Of a DNA stretch of 53,302 nt, positions 33,315 to 42,446 are shown in pieces. Position 1 is the stretch's first letter. Each line of letters opens with the position of its first letter. Origin of the DNA: Bacteroidota bacterium. GTDB lineage: Bacteria > Bacteroidota > Bacteroidia > Cytophagales > UBA9547. The notes beneath the pieces were generated by a model. It had not been told where the DNA came from, made no database searches, and worked only from the letters and a program-made list of their open reading frames with translations. A program made the translations under genes and the position numbers. The stretch spans positions 1 to 53,302 of the forward strand of contig RDZG01000074.1 in NCBI GenBank assembly GCA_004293915.1, in the 5' to 3' direction.

Positions 33315-33992
33315 ATGAAGAAATCAAATATTATCCTGTTTTTAGTAGCTGTTTTCCAACTTGCTTTTAGCCAAACAACTAAAAAAATGGAGATTTTAAA
33401 AGCTATTACCATCGAAATTCCAGCAGAGTTTAATTTAATGACTGATGATGAAATTGCTCAAAAATATCCATCTTACCGAAAACCATTAGCAGTTTACTCA
33501 AATGCTAAAAAAACGGTGGATATTGGTGTAAATTATAGTATTAATAAGTGGAATAATAAAAATTTAAGCATCTTAAAAGATATGTACAAATCGACAATAA
33601 GCTCGGTATTTACTTCTGTTGATTTCATACAAGAAGGGAATATTAAAAAAATAAATAATCGAGATTTTATTGTTTTTGAGTTTGTTTCTATGCTTTCTGA
33701 GGAAAATAGTTTGCAAAAAGGAGCATCGATTCAAACCTATTCGTACATTGCTTATACGCTTTATGAGAAAAAAATAATTATTATAAATTTTAATGCACCT
33801 GCATTAGAAAAAAATAATTTTGCTTCGGTATTTGAAAAAGTGCTTAATACTGTAACTATTTCTGACAAACTAAAATTACAAGAATTTTCGCCTTATGAAA
33901 CCACTCGACCAACGCTTCCCAAAAGCGAAAACGATGCGCAATTAAAGATTTTGCGACAAATGAAAAAAAGCAAAGCCAAAAACCCACAATGA
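33315..33992 (+). CDS. Secreted protein of unknown function
   Basis: A 225-residue protein with a clear signal peptide (KKSNIILFLVAVFQLAFS, residues 2-19) and a mature domain of mixed strands and helices: VDIGVNYSINKWNNKNLSIL, MYKSTISSVFTSVDFIQEGN, SYIAYTLYEKKIIIINFNAP. This pattern resembles the PsbP/Mog1-like periplasmic fold seen in other small secreted proteins, but the match is only structural in feel. The ATG at 33315 is chosen because the in-frame ATG at 33237 lies within mreD. The end overlaps tadA by four bases (ATGA). A partner role in envelope assembly would be a guess. Confidence 0.65.
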   Translation: MKKSNIILFLVAVFQLAFSQTTKKMEILKAITIEIPAEFNLMTDDEIAQKYPSYRKPLAVYSNAKKTVDIGVNYSINKWNNKNLSILKDMYKSTISSVFTSVDFIQEGNIKKINNRDFIVFEFVSMLSEENSLQKGASIQTYSYIAYTLYEKKIIIINFNAPALEKNNFASVFEKVLNTVTISDKLKLQEFSPYETTRPTLPKSENDAQLKILRQMKKSKAKNPQ

Positions 33993-34435
33993 CAACAGCC
34001 GAAAGACATGCTTATTTTATGAAAATGGCATTGAAACAAGCTCAAATTGCTTTTGAAATTGGCGAAATTCCAGTTGGTGCAGTAATTGTTCACAACGACA
34101 CCATTATTTCAAAAGCCTATAATCAAACCCAATTATTGAAAGACCCTACTGCACATGCCGAAATGCTTTGCATTACTAGTGCTTGCCACCAATTAGGTTC
34201 AAAATATCTTACAGATTGTAGTTTATATGTAACCCTTGAGCCTTGCCCAATGTGTGCAGGAGCAATAAAATGGGCACAACTAAAAAGCATTATTTGGGGA
34301 GCATCTGATGCCAAAAGTGGTTATTTGGCAGTTTCATTGCCACATATTTTCACTAAAAAAACTAATCTAATTTCTGGGATTTTAGAACCCGAATGTGCAA
34401 GTTTGATGAAAGCCTTTTTTGAAAACAAGCGATAA
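33989..34435 (+). CDS. tadA: tRNA-specific adenosine deaminase TadA-like
   Basis: A 148-residue zinc deaminase that converts A34 to inosine in tRNA-Arg. The catalytic motif HAEMLCIT supplies one zinc ligand and the proton-shuttle Glu; PCPMCAGAIKWA supplies the two cysteine ligands. Other family features are EIPVGAVIVHND and SDAKSGYLAVSLPHIF. Length and order fit TadA. Its start codon overlaps the preceding stop, so it is translated from the mre transcript. Generic cytosine/guanine deaminases share the fold, but the motif context favours TadA. Confidence 0.88.
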   Translation: MTTAERHAYFMKMALKQAQIAFEIGEIPVGAVIVHNDTIISKAYNQTQLLKDPTAHAEMLCITSACHQLGSKYLTDCSLYVTLEPCPMCAGAIKWAQLKSIIWGASDAKSGYLAVSLPHIFTKKTNLISGILEPECASLMKAFFENKR

Positions 34436-34480
34436 TAATCATTGACTTGTTTCTTTTAAAACTTATTTTTTTATTGAAAT

Positions 34481-34966
34481 TTAATCTAAACACATTTCAT
34501 TTATTATTTCTTTAAAATCAGGAAATTGATGTTGAAGTGCTGTTTTTTTAGCCATTTCAAAATCTACAAAATCAAAACCTGGAGCAACGATGCAACTTAC
34601 TAACGAAAACCCCGAATAGTTTTTTACACGTGATGAAAACCAAGTATTTGCAGGAACATACGCTTGCAAAACTTCGCCTTCTGAAATGTTTTTTCCAAGA
34701 TTTATTGTTTTGAGTTGATTATCCAAAAAATAAACAATTTCTAAACTTGTGCCTTCATGAAAACACCAAATTTCATCAGATTTGATGCGATGAAAATGAG
34801 ATTTATTTTCGTTCTCGAGCAAAAAATAAATGCTAGTAGCTATATTACGTTTGTCCGAAAAGTCGCTAAATTCTTGAGAAATAGGATTTCTATACATTTC
34901 ACGATAAAATCCACCTTCGGGATGTGAAATTAATTGTAATTGATTTTTATAAAATGCAGCATTCAT
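34481..34966 (-). CDS. Cupin domain protein (DUF985 family)
   Basis: A 161-residue single-domain cupin of the DUF985/YML079-like family. Signatures are LISHPEGGFYREMYR at the N-terminus, SIYFLLENENKSHFHRIKSD with likely metal-binding histidines, EIWCFHEGTSLEIVY, GEVLQAYVPANTWFSS and SLVSCIVAPGFDFVDFEMA. Family structures bind small ligands, and the reaction is uncertain. It converges with tadA (45 bases between stops) and is divergent from the pseudouridine synthase gene. Confidence 0.85.
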   Translation of the reverse strand: MNAAFYKNQLQLISHPEGGFYREMYRNPISQEFSDFSDKRNIATSIYFLLENENKSHFHRIKSDEIWCFHEGTSLEIVYFLDNQLKTINLGKNISEGEVLQAYVPANTWFSSRVKNYSGFSLVSCIVAPGFDFVDFEMAKKTALQHQFPDFKEIINEMCLD

Positions 34967-35049
34967 TTTTAGAAGTTATTTTTAATAGCAAAATAATAGT
35001 AAAACAACTTGGAAATTGTACTTTTGATTAAAAAAATATAGATTAAAAA

Positions 35050-35754
35050 ATGAATTTCCCTTTTTCAGTTGTTTTTGAAGACAATCACTTGCTGGTTGTT
35101 AATAAAAATGCAGGTTTATTGGTACAAAGCGACCATACAGGAGATTTGTCTTTGGTAGATTATGCCAAGCAATATTTGACTGAAAAATATCAAAAACAAG
35201 GTAATGTTTTTTGTGGTGTGGTACATCGGCTCGATAGACCCGTGAGCGGATTAGTGATTTTAGCCAAAACATCTAAAGCATTGGAACGTATGAACGAGCT
35301 TTTTAGAGATCATGATTTAGATAAAATATACTTAGCTATAGTTGATAGAAAGCCTAAAAATGAGCAAGATACATTGGTGCATTGGCTTGTAAAAAATAGT
35401 ATGAAAAAGTACAGCATGGTTTTTACAAAAGAAACTCCCAACAGCCAAAGAGCTGAGTTGGATTTTGAAGTTTTGGCAACAGTAAAGCAGCACACTTTAT
35501 TGAAAGTGAAATTAAAAACAGGTCGTTTTCATCAAATTAGAGCTCAGTTGTCAAAAATTGGAAGCACAATTATTGGAGATTTGAAATATGGAGCAACTCA
35601 ACCCAATCCAGATGCAAGTGTTTGTTTACATTCTTTTTATACTTCGTTTGTCCATCCCGTAAAACAAGAAGAAGTCAAACTTTTTGCTCTTCCTCCAAAT
35701 CAGTTTGCTTGGGCTGATTTTTCTGAAATAACAGCTTCATTATTAGTAAAATAG
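35050..35754 (+). CDS. RluA family RNA pseudouridine synthase
   Basis: A 234-residue enzyme that isomerises uridine to pseudouridine in rRNA or tRNA. The catalytic motif GVVHRLDRPVSGLVILAKTS contains Asp62. Other motifs are the N-terminal VFEDNHLLVVNKNAG, LKTGRFHQIRAQLSKIG and IIGDLKYGA. There is no N-terminal S4 domain, so it is a short RluA/TruC-like form. Its 3' end overlaps the convergent VTT-protein gene by about 80 bases. A TACTTTTG box at 35019-35026 is a possible -7 element. The target uridine cannot be told from sequence. Confidence 0.9.
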   Translation: MNFPFSVVFEDNHLLVVNKNAGLLVQSDHTGDLSLVDYAKQYLTEKYQKQGNVFCGVVHRLDRPVSGLVILAKTSKALERMNELFRDHDLDKIYLAIVDRKPKNEQDTLVHWLVKNSMKKYSMVFTKETPNSQRAELDFEVLATVKQHTLLKVKLKTGRFHQIRAQLSKIGSTIIGDLKYGATQPNPDASVCLHSFYTSFVHPVKQEEVKLFALPPNQFAWADFSEITASLLVK

Positions 35755-36184
35755 ATATAATTCCTAATATAATTAAAATAGTTTTTTGTAAAGTAGAATT
35801 TTCGCTTGGGTTCATCAAATCTTTGGCATTTATGCCTAACCAAACGGCTAAAATACTGCGAGGTAACATACCCAAAAGTCCTGCCCAAGTAAAAACCCAA
35901 AAATTTATTTGTAACATACCAAAAATCAGATTAGTTAGTGAAAACGGCAAAACAGGAGAAATACGAGCCAAAAAAACGAGTTTGGATTGATTGGTATGTA
36001 TATTTTCTAGTAAATAATTTAGCTTTTTTGAATTTCCCAAAAAGGAAATCATTGTACCACTGTCGATTTTTTTAGCTATATAATATCCTATACTTTGTGC
36101 AAAAAAATACAGAGGGATAATATAGAATAATGTTTGCCAACCCATCAAAAAACCTGATGCCAAACATGTAAAAGTGGTTGTCAT
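35675..36184 (-). CDS. TVP38/TMEM64-type VTT membrane protein, start uncertain
   Basis: From the first ATG (36184) the protein has 169 residues and holds the VTT core: SIGYYIAKKI, LENIHTNQSKLVFLARISPV, LPFSLTNLIFGMLQINFWVF and GLLGMLPRSILAVWLG. The frame stays open upstream to 36382, adding 66 codons that read as a proper family N-terminus with two hydrophobic segments (SLVSLFFVSVLPFL and YVVLFFILIFALVIG). No ATG, GTG or TTG exists in that extension. The full-length protein of about 235 residues would match the family, so the normal start appears to have been lost, probably when the neighbouring gene was duplicated. The role would be lipid movement or membrane maintenance. Confidence 0.7.
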   Translation of the reverse strand: MTTTFTCLASGFLMGWQTLFYIIPLYFFAQSIGYYIAKKIDSGTMISFLGNSKKLNYLLENIHTNQSKLVFLARISPVLPFSLTNLIFGMLQINFWVFTWAGLLGMLPRSILAVWLGINAKDLMNPSENSTLQKTILIILGIISILLIMKLLFQKNQPKQTDLEEEQKV

Positions 36185-36368
36185 ACAGCCAATTACAAGT
36201 GCAAAAATGAGTATAAAAAAAAGAACAACATATTGATAATTAGGAAGTTGAAAAAAATAATCTTGATGAGAGATAATAAACCATGCAGAAAAACTACTAC
36301 ATAAAAAAGGTAAGACTGAAACAAAAAATAAGGATACTAAAGACGAACGTTTGATGATTTTTTTATAC

Positions 36369-36879
36369 TTATAAATTAAAATCTATTGCATTATGATTTG
36401 GTTGCATGGTAAAAATATTATCGGTAATTCGAGCAAAATAAATGCCGTTTTCTTTTGTAAGTGCAATAGCATCTTTGTCGCCAACATCCACCACAGCCAA
36501 AATGCCGTACAAATGTTTGTCTTTATATTCTGGAAAAAGTGTTTTAAATTCTTTCAATTCTTCAACCAGTTCGTAAACATGCTTTGCTTCAAGTTTACTT
36601 TTGATTTCAACAATTACTGCATTGTTTACTTTGCCATTGCAATAGCCAAAAACATCGTATTCGACAGTTTTAGTAGGCGAAAATTTGCGTTTGAATCGAG
36701 GAGTAACCAACTTGTTTTCCAATATTGTTTATGTATGCTTCGGTTTTTAAACTCCTGATTTCAAATTCTTTTCTGCTTTTTTCTGCTTCAATTCTCGACT
36801 TTTCAGCTTCAATAGCTGTTTTTTCTTGGAATTCAAGTAATCTATCTAAAGCAAAATTAATTTCTTCTAACGTTCTCAT
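36369..36879 (-). pseudogene. Broken duplicate of the DUF3782-type gene
   Basis: This copy matches the intact gene at 36908-37489 almost throughout but carries two changes. A 92-bp deletion (junction at 36708/36709; the missing stretch corresponds to 37248-37339 of the intact copy) joins two ACC triplets and shifts the frame. A 21-bp in-frame duplication adds SRIEAEK in the coiled coil. The result is two ORFs: 36670-36879 (69 residues, coiled coil with a nonsense tail) and 36369-36722 (117 residues, nuclease-like half from an internal ATG). The copies are head-to-tail and 28 bases apart. The C-terminal half could still be expressed, but its coiled coil and linker are gone. Confidence 0.85.
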
Positions 36880-36907
36880 AAAGCAAATTTAAGAAAAAAG
36901 TAATAAA

Positions 36908-37489
36908 TTATAAATTAAAATCTATGGCATTAGGATTTGGCTGCATGGTAAAAATATTATCGGTAATTCGAGCGAAATAAATACCGCTTTCTTTTGCAAG
37001 TGAAATAGCATCTTTGTCGCCAACATCAACGACAGCCAAAATACCGTACAAATGTTTGTCTTTATATTCTGGAAAAAGTGTTTTAAATTCTCTCAATTCT
37101 GCAACCAGTTCGTGAACGTGTTTAGTTTCAAGTTTACTTTTGATTTCTACAATTACAGCATTGTTTACCTTGCCATTGCAATAGCCAAAAACATCGTACT
37201 CGACAGTTTTCGTAGGCGAAAATTTACGTTTGAATCGTGGTGTAACCGTATTTATTAAAAACTGTTTTTCCAATATTTTTTCCATCGTTGGCAAAGCCAT
37301 GCCTTCGGTAAAATAGCCAAATTTTTCGCCTAATCCACCAACTTGTTTTCCAATATTGTTTATGTATGCTTCGGTTTTTAAACTCCTGATTTCAAATTCT
37401 TTTCTCGATTTTTCAGCCTCAATAGCCGTTTTTTCTTGTAATTCAATTAATCTATCTAAAGCAAAATTAATTTCTTCTAAGGTTCTCAT
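36908..37489 (-). CDS. DUF3782-type PD-(D/E)XK nuclease-like protein
   Basis: A 193-residue protein. An N-terminal coiled coil (about residues 5-50, EKTAIEAEKSRKEFEIRSLK) is followed by the linker GGLGEKFGYFTEGMALPTME and a restriction-endonuclease-like core: Asp99 in VEYDVFGYC, Glu115 and Lys117 in AVIVEIKSKL, then a helix LVAELREFKTLFPEYKDKHL and strand YGILAVVDVG. This matches DUF3782-type proteins. They are common in genomes with many mobile elements, and their activity is unproven. A TAAATTTG box lies at 37494-37501 on the minus strand. The gene has a broken tandem copy downstream. Confidence 0.8.
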   Translation of the reverse strand: MRTLEEINFALDRLIELQEKTAIEAEKSRKEFEIRSLKTEAYINNIGKQVGGLGEKFGYFTEGMALPTMEKILEKQFLINTVTPRFKRKFSPTKTVEYDVFGYCNGKVNNAVIVEIKSKLETKHVHELVAELREFKTLFPEYKDKHLYGILAVVDVGDKDAISLAKESGIYFARITDNIFTMQPNPNAIDFNL

Positions 37490-37575
37490 ATAGCAAATTT
37501 AATAAAAATGCACAAAATCAGAACAATATTTTTCTGGTTTTGTGCATTTTATGGTTTGAAAAATTTATTAAATAT

Positions 37576-38364
37576 TTATTTCAGGTTTTTCAAATACAAA
37601 TTTGCAGCTATAGATTCAATCATTGATTTTGGCAAAAAGTAAGTAGACCAAACGGTAATAATATTCACAAATCCTGGCACAACTTCATTTTTTTTCGCAA
37701 ACATAGCATCAATTCCAAATTTGGCAACTACATCTGCTGGCATACTAAATTTATCGGCTGTTGCCTGTAAATCAGACGATTTGCTCATGCCAGATCGATT
37801 TGTAAAATTTGTTGTGGTAGCACCCGGACTCAAACAAGTAACAGATACCGAAGTCTTTTTTAATTCAAATCGTAAGGCTCTTGAAAATGAAAGCACAAAT
37901 GCTTTTGTAGCAGAATATACACCTAAACCTGGCACTGCTTGATATGAAGCCGTACTTGCAATATTCAAAATATAGGCTTGTGGTTTTGTTTTTAATGATG
38001 GCAAAAATAAATACGTAAGTTCCACCAAAGCATTCATGTTGAGCAACATCATACTTTGTTGGTTTTCGTAAGAAATTTGATCGAAATAACCCCAAAGTCC
38101 ATATCCAGCATTATTAATTAAAATTGAAACAGAAATTTTTTCTTTTTCAACCCAATGTAAAATTTGCTTTGGAGAATCTGATAACGATAAATCAAGTGCC
38201 AAAAACAGAACATTTACATGGAATTTAGATTTTATCTCTTCTTTTGTAGCTAATAATTCGGCTTCGTTACGGGCAACCAATAAAATATTATACCCTTTTT
38301 CGGCTAAAATAAAAGCCATTTCTTTTCCAATTCCTTTGCTTCCGCCAGTTATTAATGCGTACAT
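37576..38364 (-). CDS. Short-chain dehydrogenase/reductase
   Basis: A 262-residue SDR enzyme. The NAD(P)-binding motif is TGGSKGIGKEMA (about 6-17), followed by LINNAGYGLWG (NNAG motif), the catalytic serine region LNIASTASY, and YSATKAFVLSFS with the catalytic Tyr and Lys. An Arg after the third strand (VARNEAE) suggests NADPH preference. The C-terminal tail ends with a hydrophobic stretch (VNIITVWSTYFLPKSMIESI), as in DltE/YqjQ-like SDRs. It is the last gene of the leftward lipA run, 21 bases after the AIM24-like gene. The substrate is unknown. Confidence 0.88.
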   Translation of the reverse strand: MYALITGGSKGIGKEMAFILAEKGYNILLVARNEAELLATKEEIKSKFHVNVLFLALDLSLSDSPKQILHWVEKEKISVSILINNAGYGLWGYFDQISYENQQSMMLLNMNALVELTYLFLPSLKTKPQAYILNIASTASYQAVPGLGVYSATKAFVLSFSRALRFELKKTSVSVTCLSPGATTTNFTNRSGMSKSSDLQATADKFSMPADVVAKFGIDAMFAKKNEVVPGFVNIITVWSTYFLPKSMIESIAANLYLKNLK

Positions 38365-38385
38365 AATAATGTTTTTATAAGTTAA

Positions 38386-39162
38386 TTATTCTTCAAATAT
38401 ACTACCTAAACCACCAAGCAAACCACCACCTTCTCTGCCTCTATTGCCTCCCATTGGCGAAAGTACCGAAATTAATTTTCCGATTGGCATAGATTGCAAC
38501 CAAATTCTGCCTGTGCCTCTCAATGTAGCCAAAAACAAACCCTCGCCACCAAAAACCATTGATTTGAGGTTTCCAGCTCTTTGGATATCAAAATCGATTT
38601 GTGGCTCAAAGGCAACTATACAACCTGTATCTACTCGTAATGTTTCGTTATTCAAATATCTTTCTATTACGGTGCCTCCTGCGTGTATAAAAGCCATGCC
38701 ATCGCCTTTAAGTTTTTCGAGAATAAACCCTTCGCCACCTAAAAATCCAGCTCCTAGTTTTTTATTAAATGTTATCGAAACATTTGTACCTAATGCTGCA
38801 CATAAAAATGCATCTTTTTGACAAATTAATTCTCCTCCAACCGATTGCAAATTAATAGGAACAATTGTTCCGGGATATGGAGCAGAAAAAGAAACGTGTT
38901 TTTTTCCATATCCTTTATTTGTAAAATGAGTCATAAAAAGCGATTCGCCAGTGAGCAAACGAGAACCAACTTGCATCAATTTCCCCATAAATCCTTGATT
39001 TGGCTGACTTCCATCTCCCATTTTGGTTTCAAAATCTATACCTTCTTCCATATACATCATTGCACCAGCTTCTGCAATAATAGTTTCTTGTGGATCTAGC
39101 TCAATTTCAACCAATTGTATGCCATCACCAATAATTTTATAATCTACTTCGTGCGATTTCAT
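38386..39162 (-). CDS. AIM24 / TIGR00266 family protein
   Basis: A 258-residue cytoplasmic beta-rich protein of the AIM24 family. Features are the start [37 protein letters not shown], the glycine-rich repeats [20 protein letters not shown] and [20 protein letters not shown], and a glycine-rich C-terminus ([17 protein letters not shown]). Family proteins form TRAP-like beta-sandwich rings, and their biochemical role is unknown. It lies between plsC and the SDR gene. A TAGATTTG box (minus strand, 39194-39201) suggests an internal promoter. Confidence 0.88.
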   Translation of the reverse strand: MKSHEVDYKIIGDGIQLVEIELDPQETIIAEAGAMMYMEEGIDFETKMGDGSQPNQGFMGKLMQVGSRLLTGESLFMTHFTNKGYGKKHVSFSAPYPGTIVPINLQSVGGELICQKDAFLCAALGTNVSITFNKKLGAGFLGGEGFILEKLKGDGMAFIHAGGTVIERYLNNETLRVDTGCIVAFEPQIDFDIQRAGNLKSMVFGGEGLFLATLRGTGRIWLQSMPIGKLISVLSPMGGNRGREGGGLLGGLGSIFEE

Positions 39163-39244
39163 TTATACTTTTTGTTTTATAAATTTATAGTTGCAAATCT
39201 AAAAACTATAATGAATTTACAGCTGTTTTTATAGTATATTTTAA

Positions 39245-39967
39245 CTAAATCTTGCTTTCTATTTTGGTAAAAACATCATCTTTTAATGTTTGTAAGTCGT
39301 TGATTGTCATGCCAATAGTTTCAATTGGTTCGTGAAAATACACTATACATCGTTTTAATGACACATTTAGTTTATCATTGTCGGGAAGTATTTTATAATT
39401 ATTTGGTATAGAAATGGGAACAATTGCAATTTGTTTTTCGATCGCAATTCTAAAAGCTCCATCTTTAAACGGCAACATTTTTGGGCTTCCGCTGCGAGGA
39501 ATTGTACCTTCTGGAAAAATAATAAGTGATTTGTTTTTATCAATAGCTTGTTTCATGCGTTCGATGGTTTCTTTTTTAGAATTTCCATCGTGTCTGTTCA
39601 CTAAAATGTGCATGGTTTTGTATAAATATCCAAAAAGTGGAACTTTACCTAACGAACTTTTTCCAATAAAACTTAAATTGCCATACACCGAACAATACAT
39701 GGTTGGAATGTCTAAATATGAAGTGTGATTAGCACAAAAAATATAGTTTGTGTTAGGCTTTAATTTGGTTTTTTGTATTATTTTGTATCTCAACCCACAA
39801 AAAAACATTACTAAAAATCCCCAAATGCGATAAATCCAATGAACAATATTTTCACATGATTTAAACCAAATAAAAATATAAAAAAATGGACACAATGCTA
39901 AAAATATGCCTATAAAAATTAGTAAAGCATAACTTGCATAGATTTTTTGAAAAAAACTTTTTATCAC
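39245..39967 (-). CDS. plsC: 1-acyl-sn-glycerol-3-phosphate acyltransferase
   Basis: A 240-residue membrane acyltransferase making phosphatidic acid. An N-terminal hydrophobic region spans about residues 12-60. The catalytic HX4D motif is NHTSYLD, and the glycerol-phosphate-binding motif is FPEGTIPRSG. The third block (IAIVPISIPN) follows. The length is standard. It starts 3 bases after the lipA stop, so the two are co-translated. It could also be an ornithine- or other lipid acyltransferase, since the motifs are shared. Confidence 0.88.
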   Translation of the reverse strand: MIKSFFQKIYASYALLIFIGIFLALCPFFYIFIWFKSCENIVHWIYRIWGFLVMFFCGLRYKIIQKTKLKPNTNYIFCANHTSYLDIPTMYCSVYGNLSFIGKSSLGKVPLFGYLYKTMHILVNRHDGNSKKETIERMKQAIDKNKSLIIFPEGTIPRSGSPKMLPFKDGAFRIAIEKQIAIVPISIPNNYKILPDNDKLNVSLKRCIVYFHEPIETIGMTINDLQTLKDDVFTKIESKI

Positions 39968-39970
39968 AAC

Positions 39971-40846
39971 TTAAATATGTTTTTCGGCATGATAAGATGA
40001 ACGAACCAAAGGACCAGATTCTACATATTTGAATCCACGTTTCAAACCTTCCTCCTTGTACATAGCAAACGTTTCGGGATGTATAAATTCTTTTATTTCG
40101 AGGTGTAATTTGGTCGGTTGTAAATATTGCCCGAGTGTTAAAACATCTAATCCATTGGCAATGAGGTCGTCCATTGCTTCAAAAACTTCTTCTTTGGTTT
40201 CGCCAACGCCAAGCATGATTCCAGATTTAGTACGTTTTCCAAAATCTTTAATACGTTTAATTTCTTCTAAACTGCGTTCGTATTTTGCTTGCGGACGCAC
40301 CATTCGATAAAGCCTTTTCACTGTTTCCATGTTGTGCGATACTACTTCTTGACCACCTTCAATCATACGAATAAGTGCATCCCAGTTTCCTTTTACATCT
40401 GGAATTAGCGTTTCCATAGTTGTTTCCGGACTCAACTCTTTGGTTTGAACGACAGTTTGGTACCAAACTTCGGCACCTCTGTCGGCTAATTCGTCCCGAT
40501 TTACAGATGTAATTACAGCATGTTTTACTTTCATTACTTTAATAGCCTCTGCCACTCTGCGTGGCTCGTCTAGGTCGTATTCGGTTGGTTTGCCCGTTGC
40601 CACAGCACAAAAAGTGCAACTACGTGTGCAAACATTACCTAAAATCATAAAAGTTGCTGTGCCAGCACCCCAGCATTCTCCCATATTAGGGCAATTTCCA
40701 CTTTCGCAAATGGTATGGAGTTTATTTTCGTCCACTATTTTGCGAACAGAAGCGTATTCTGGACCAGTTGGTAGTTTTACACGCAACCAGTCTGGTTTTT
40801 TATTTTTTCGCTCTGTTTGAGCTTCAATTATGGGTAATTCAATCAT
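39971..40846 (-). CDS. lipA: Lipoyl synthase
   Basis: A 291-residue radical SAM enzyme that inserts two sulfurs into octanoyl-bound lipoyl domains. Auxiliary cluster cysteines are C47, C52 and C58 in [13 protein letters not shown]; the SAM cluster is C73, C77 and C80 in [15 protein letters not shown]. The C-terminal serine ligand is in RSSYHAEKH. Other conserved stretches are [12 protein letters not shown] and [14 protein letters not shown]. It heads the operon lipA, plsC, AIM24-like, SDR and has a well-spaced promoter 35-66 bases upstream. Confidence 0.97.
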   Translation of the reverse strand: MIELPIIEAQTERKNKKPDWLRVKLPTGPEYASVRKIVDENKLHTICESGNCPNMGECWGAGTATFMILGNVCTRSCTFCAVATGKPTEYDLDEPRRVAEAIKVMKVKHAVITSVNRDELADRGAEVWYQTVVQTKELSPETTMETLIPDVKGNWDALIRMIEGGQEVVSHNMETVKRLYRMVRPQAKYERSLEEIKRIKDFGKRTKSGIMLGVGETKEEVFEAMDDLIANGLDVLTLGQYLQPTKLHLEIKEFIHPETFAMYKEEGLKRGFKYVESGPLVRSSYHAEKHI

Positions 40847-40881
40847 TTTTTGATTTGAATATGATTCATTTTTATGGTTTG

Positions 40882-40912
40882 CAAAAATAGTTAAAAATAA
40901 ACCTTTTTCAAA
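40882..40912 (-). promoter_or_regulatory. Bacteroidota-type promoter of the lipA operon
   Basis: On the minus strand, TTTG (40909-40912), exactly 19 bases, then TATTTTTG (40882-40889). The -7 box ends 35 bases before the lipA ATG. Confidence 0.6.
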
Positions 40913-40931
40913 TTTTGGGTATTGATTAAAC

Positions 40932-42446
40932 CTAATGGTCTGATTTTGTTAAAATAAAATTGTGATATTTTAACAAAGTGTTTTTGTTTTCAATAAATTT
41001 TGAATCAATATTTAGTTCACACCAATTAGTATTAATTTCTCCTTGATTATTTGGAATTAGGTTTAGTTCAAAAGTTTTAGATAATAAATCAATATTTTGC
41101 TTGTTGGTTAAATTAAAATATTCTGAAATTTGATAATTAAATCCGCAATTACGATTTATTGCAATATTTTTTTCATCATATTTAAGAGTAAAGTTTTTTC
41201 CGAGATAAAAAATATAGTTCATTTTGTTGTTTATGTACATTTTATGTCGTTCATTTTGTTTTATGAAACAAGCATTAAAGTTGATTATTGTAGAGTCGAA
41301 ATAAAAAACAATAAGATCAAAGCTAGTATTGTTATTTATCATTAGTCTGTGTTCTTTTTTTTGGTCTAAAGTGTTTTTAGTGCCGAAAATAGGATTCAGA
41401 AATGGATTATTACCAGTATATTTTTCAATGTAATTATCATCGGATGTTACGTTTTTATCAAATCTGTAAGCAACCATTTTTCTAAATCCTTTTATATCTT
41501 TTTCCGAAATAGTATTATTAATGAGTTTAATATTATTATAGTTGATATTTTCGTTTTTAGACGAGTTAGTTGTTTCGTTTTTAGAGCAATATTTTAATGC
41601 ATTAAAGGCAAAAATAAAAGCAAAAATTAAATATGCCCATTTAGAAGAAACTCCAGTTGCAGATGAAGAAAATGTATTATGATTACTTCGTATTAGTTTG
41701 ATATATTCTTCATCTGTACAATTAATTTTTAAAAGATTTGAGCTTATTCCTATTAAAATTACTTTATTGTATTTTTTTAAGTTATGATATGCAACAGTTA
41801 AGTTGATTAATCGTGCAGTAATTTCGTTTTTTTGGTCTTCAAATTCTTCGGGCAAAATATTAATAAAAGCAGATAAAGAATGTTGTGTTAAAAATTTTAA
41901 ATCATTATTTTGTATCTCAAAAATTCTTGATTCAAGTTCATTTAAAAACAATGTAAATGTATTTAATGATTTTTGAACCTCTTCATAACATATATTTTTA
42001 TACTTTTCAGATAAATTACACATTAAAAAAAAGGCTTCTTCGGCTTGTGAAAAAATGTGTGTATTAACCCCTTTTTTGAATTGAATGATAAATCTAGTAT
42101 ATAGGATGTTTTCTAGTTTTGATTTTATATTTTCGTTTAATTCAAGTTTTGAATATAAATTATAATTTAATATTTGACTTTCGTCTTCTAGGTAATTTAA
42201 TAACAAATTGTTGTTAAAAATAAAATCATGTAGTTCTAAATTTGGGTTTCCTAATAACGCATCAATTGTTTTAATGATTTGATCTTTGCTATATTGCTTT
42301 TGGTTTACTTTAATAGTAGTTTCTCCGCTCAAATTAAGTTCAGCCAATAATTGTTTTCTTAAACGAATTAAATTTGCATCATTAATTTCAAATGAATCCT
42401 CAGTTGCAAAGCCTTTTATTATATGTAATGGAGATTGATAGCTCAT
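40932..42446 (-). CDS. Single-pass membrane protein of the Hsp70/GrpE-like operon
   Basis: A 504-residue protein of no recognised family. The first 265 residues are hydrophilic and helical (for example [20 protein letters not shown] and [18 protein letters not shown]). One membrane helix follows (about 269-286, [18 protein letters not shown]). The C-terminal 215 residues are Asn-, Ile- and Phe-rich and probably beta-structured ([40 protein letters not shown]). Orientation is likely N-in/C-out, but this is not certain. The start codon overlaps the Hsp70 stop by one base (TAATG), which means translational coupling and a shared job. The cytoplasmic half may be the client or membrane docking site of the chaperone. 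Confidence 0.7.
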   Translation of the reverse strand: MSYQSPLHIIKGFATEDSFEINDANLIRLRKQLLAELNLSGETTIKVNQKQYSKDQIIKTIDALLGNPNLELHDFIFNNNLLLNYLEDESQILNYNLYSKLELNENIKSKLENILYTRFIIQFKKGVNTHIFSQAEEAFFLMCNLSEKYKNICYEEVQKSLNTFTLFLNELESRIFEIQNNDLKFLTQHSLSAFINILPEEFEDQKNEITARLINLTVAYHNLKKYNKVILIGISSNLLKINCTDEEYIKLIRSNHNTFSSSATGVSSKWAYLIFAFIFAFNALKYCSKNETTNSSKNENINYNNIKLINNTISEKDIKGFRKMVAYRFDKNVTSDDNYIEKYTGNNPFLNPIFGTKNTLDQKKEHRLMINNNTSFDLIVFYFDSTIINFNACFIKQNERHKMYINNKMNYIFYLGKNFTLKYDEKNIAINRNCGFNYQISEYFNLTNKQNIDLLSKTFELNLIPNNQGEINTNWCELNIDSKFIENKNTLLKYHNFILTKSDH

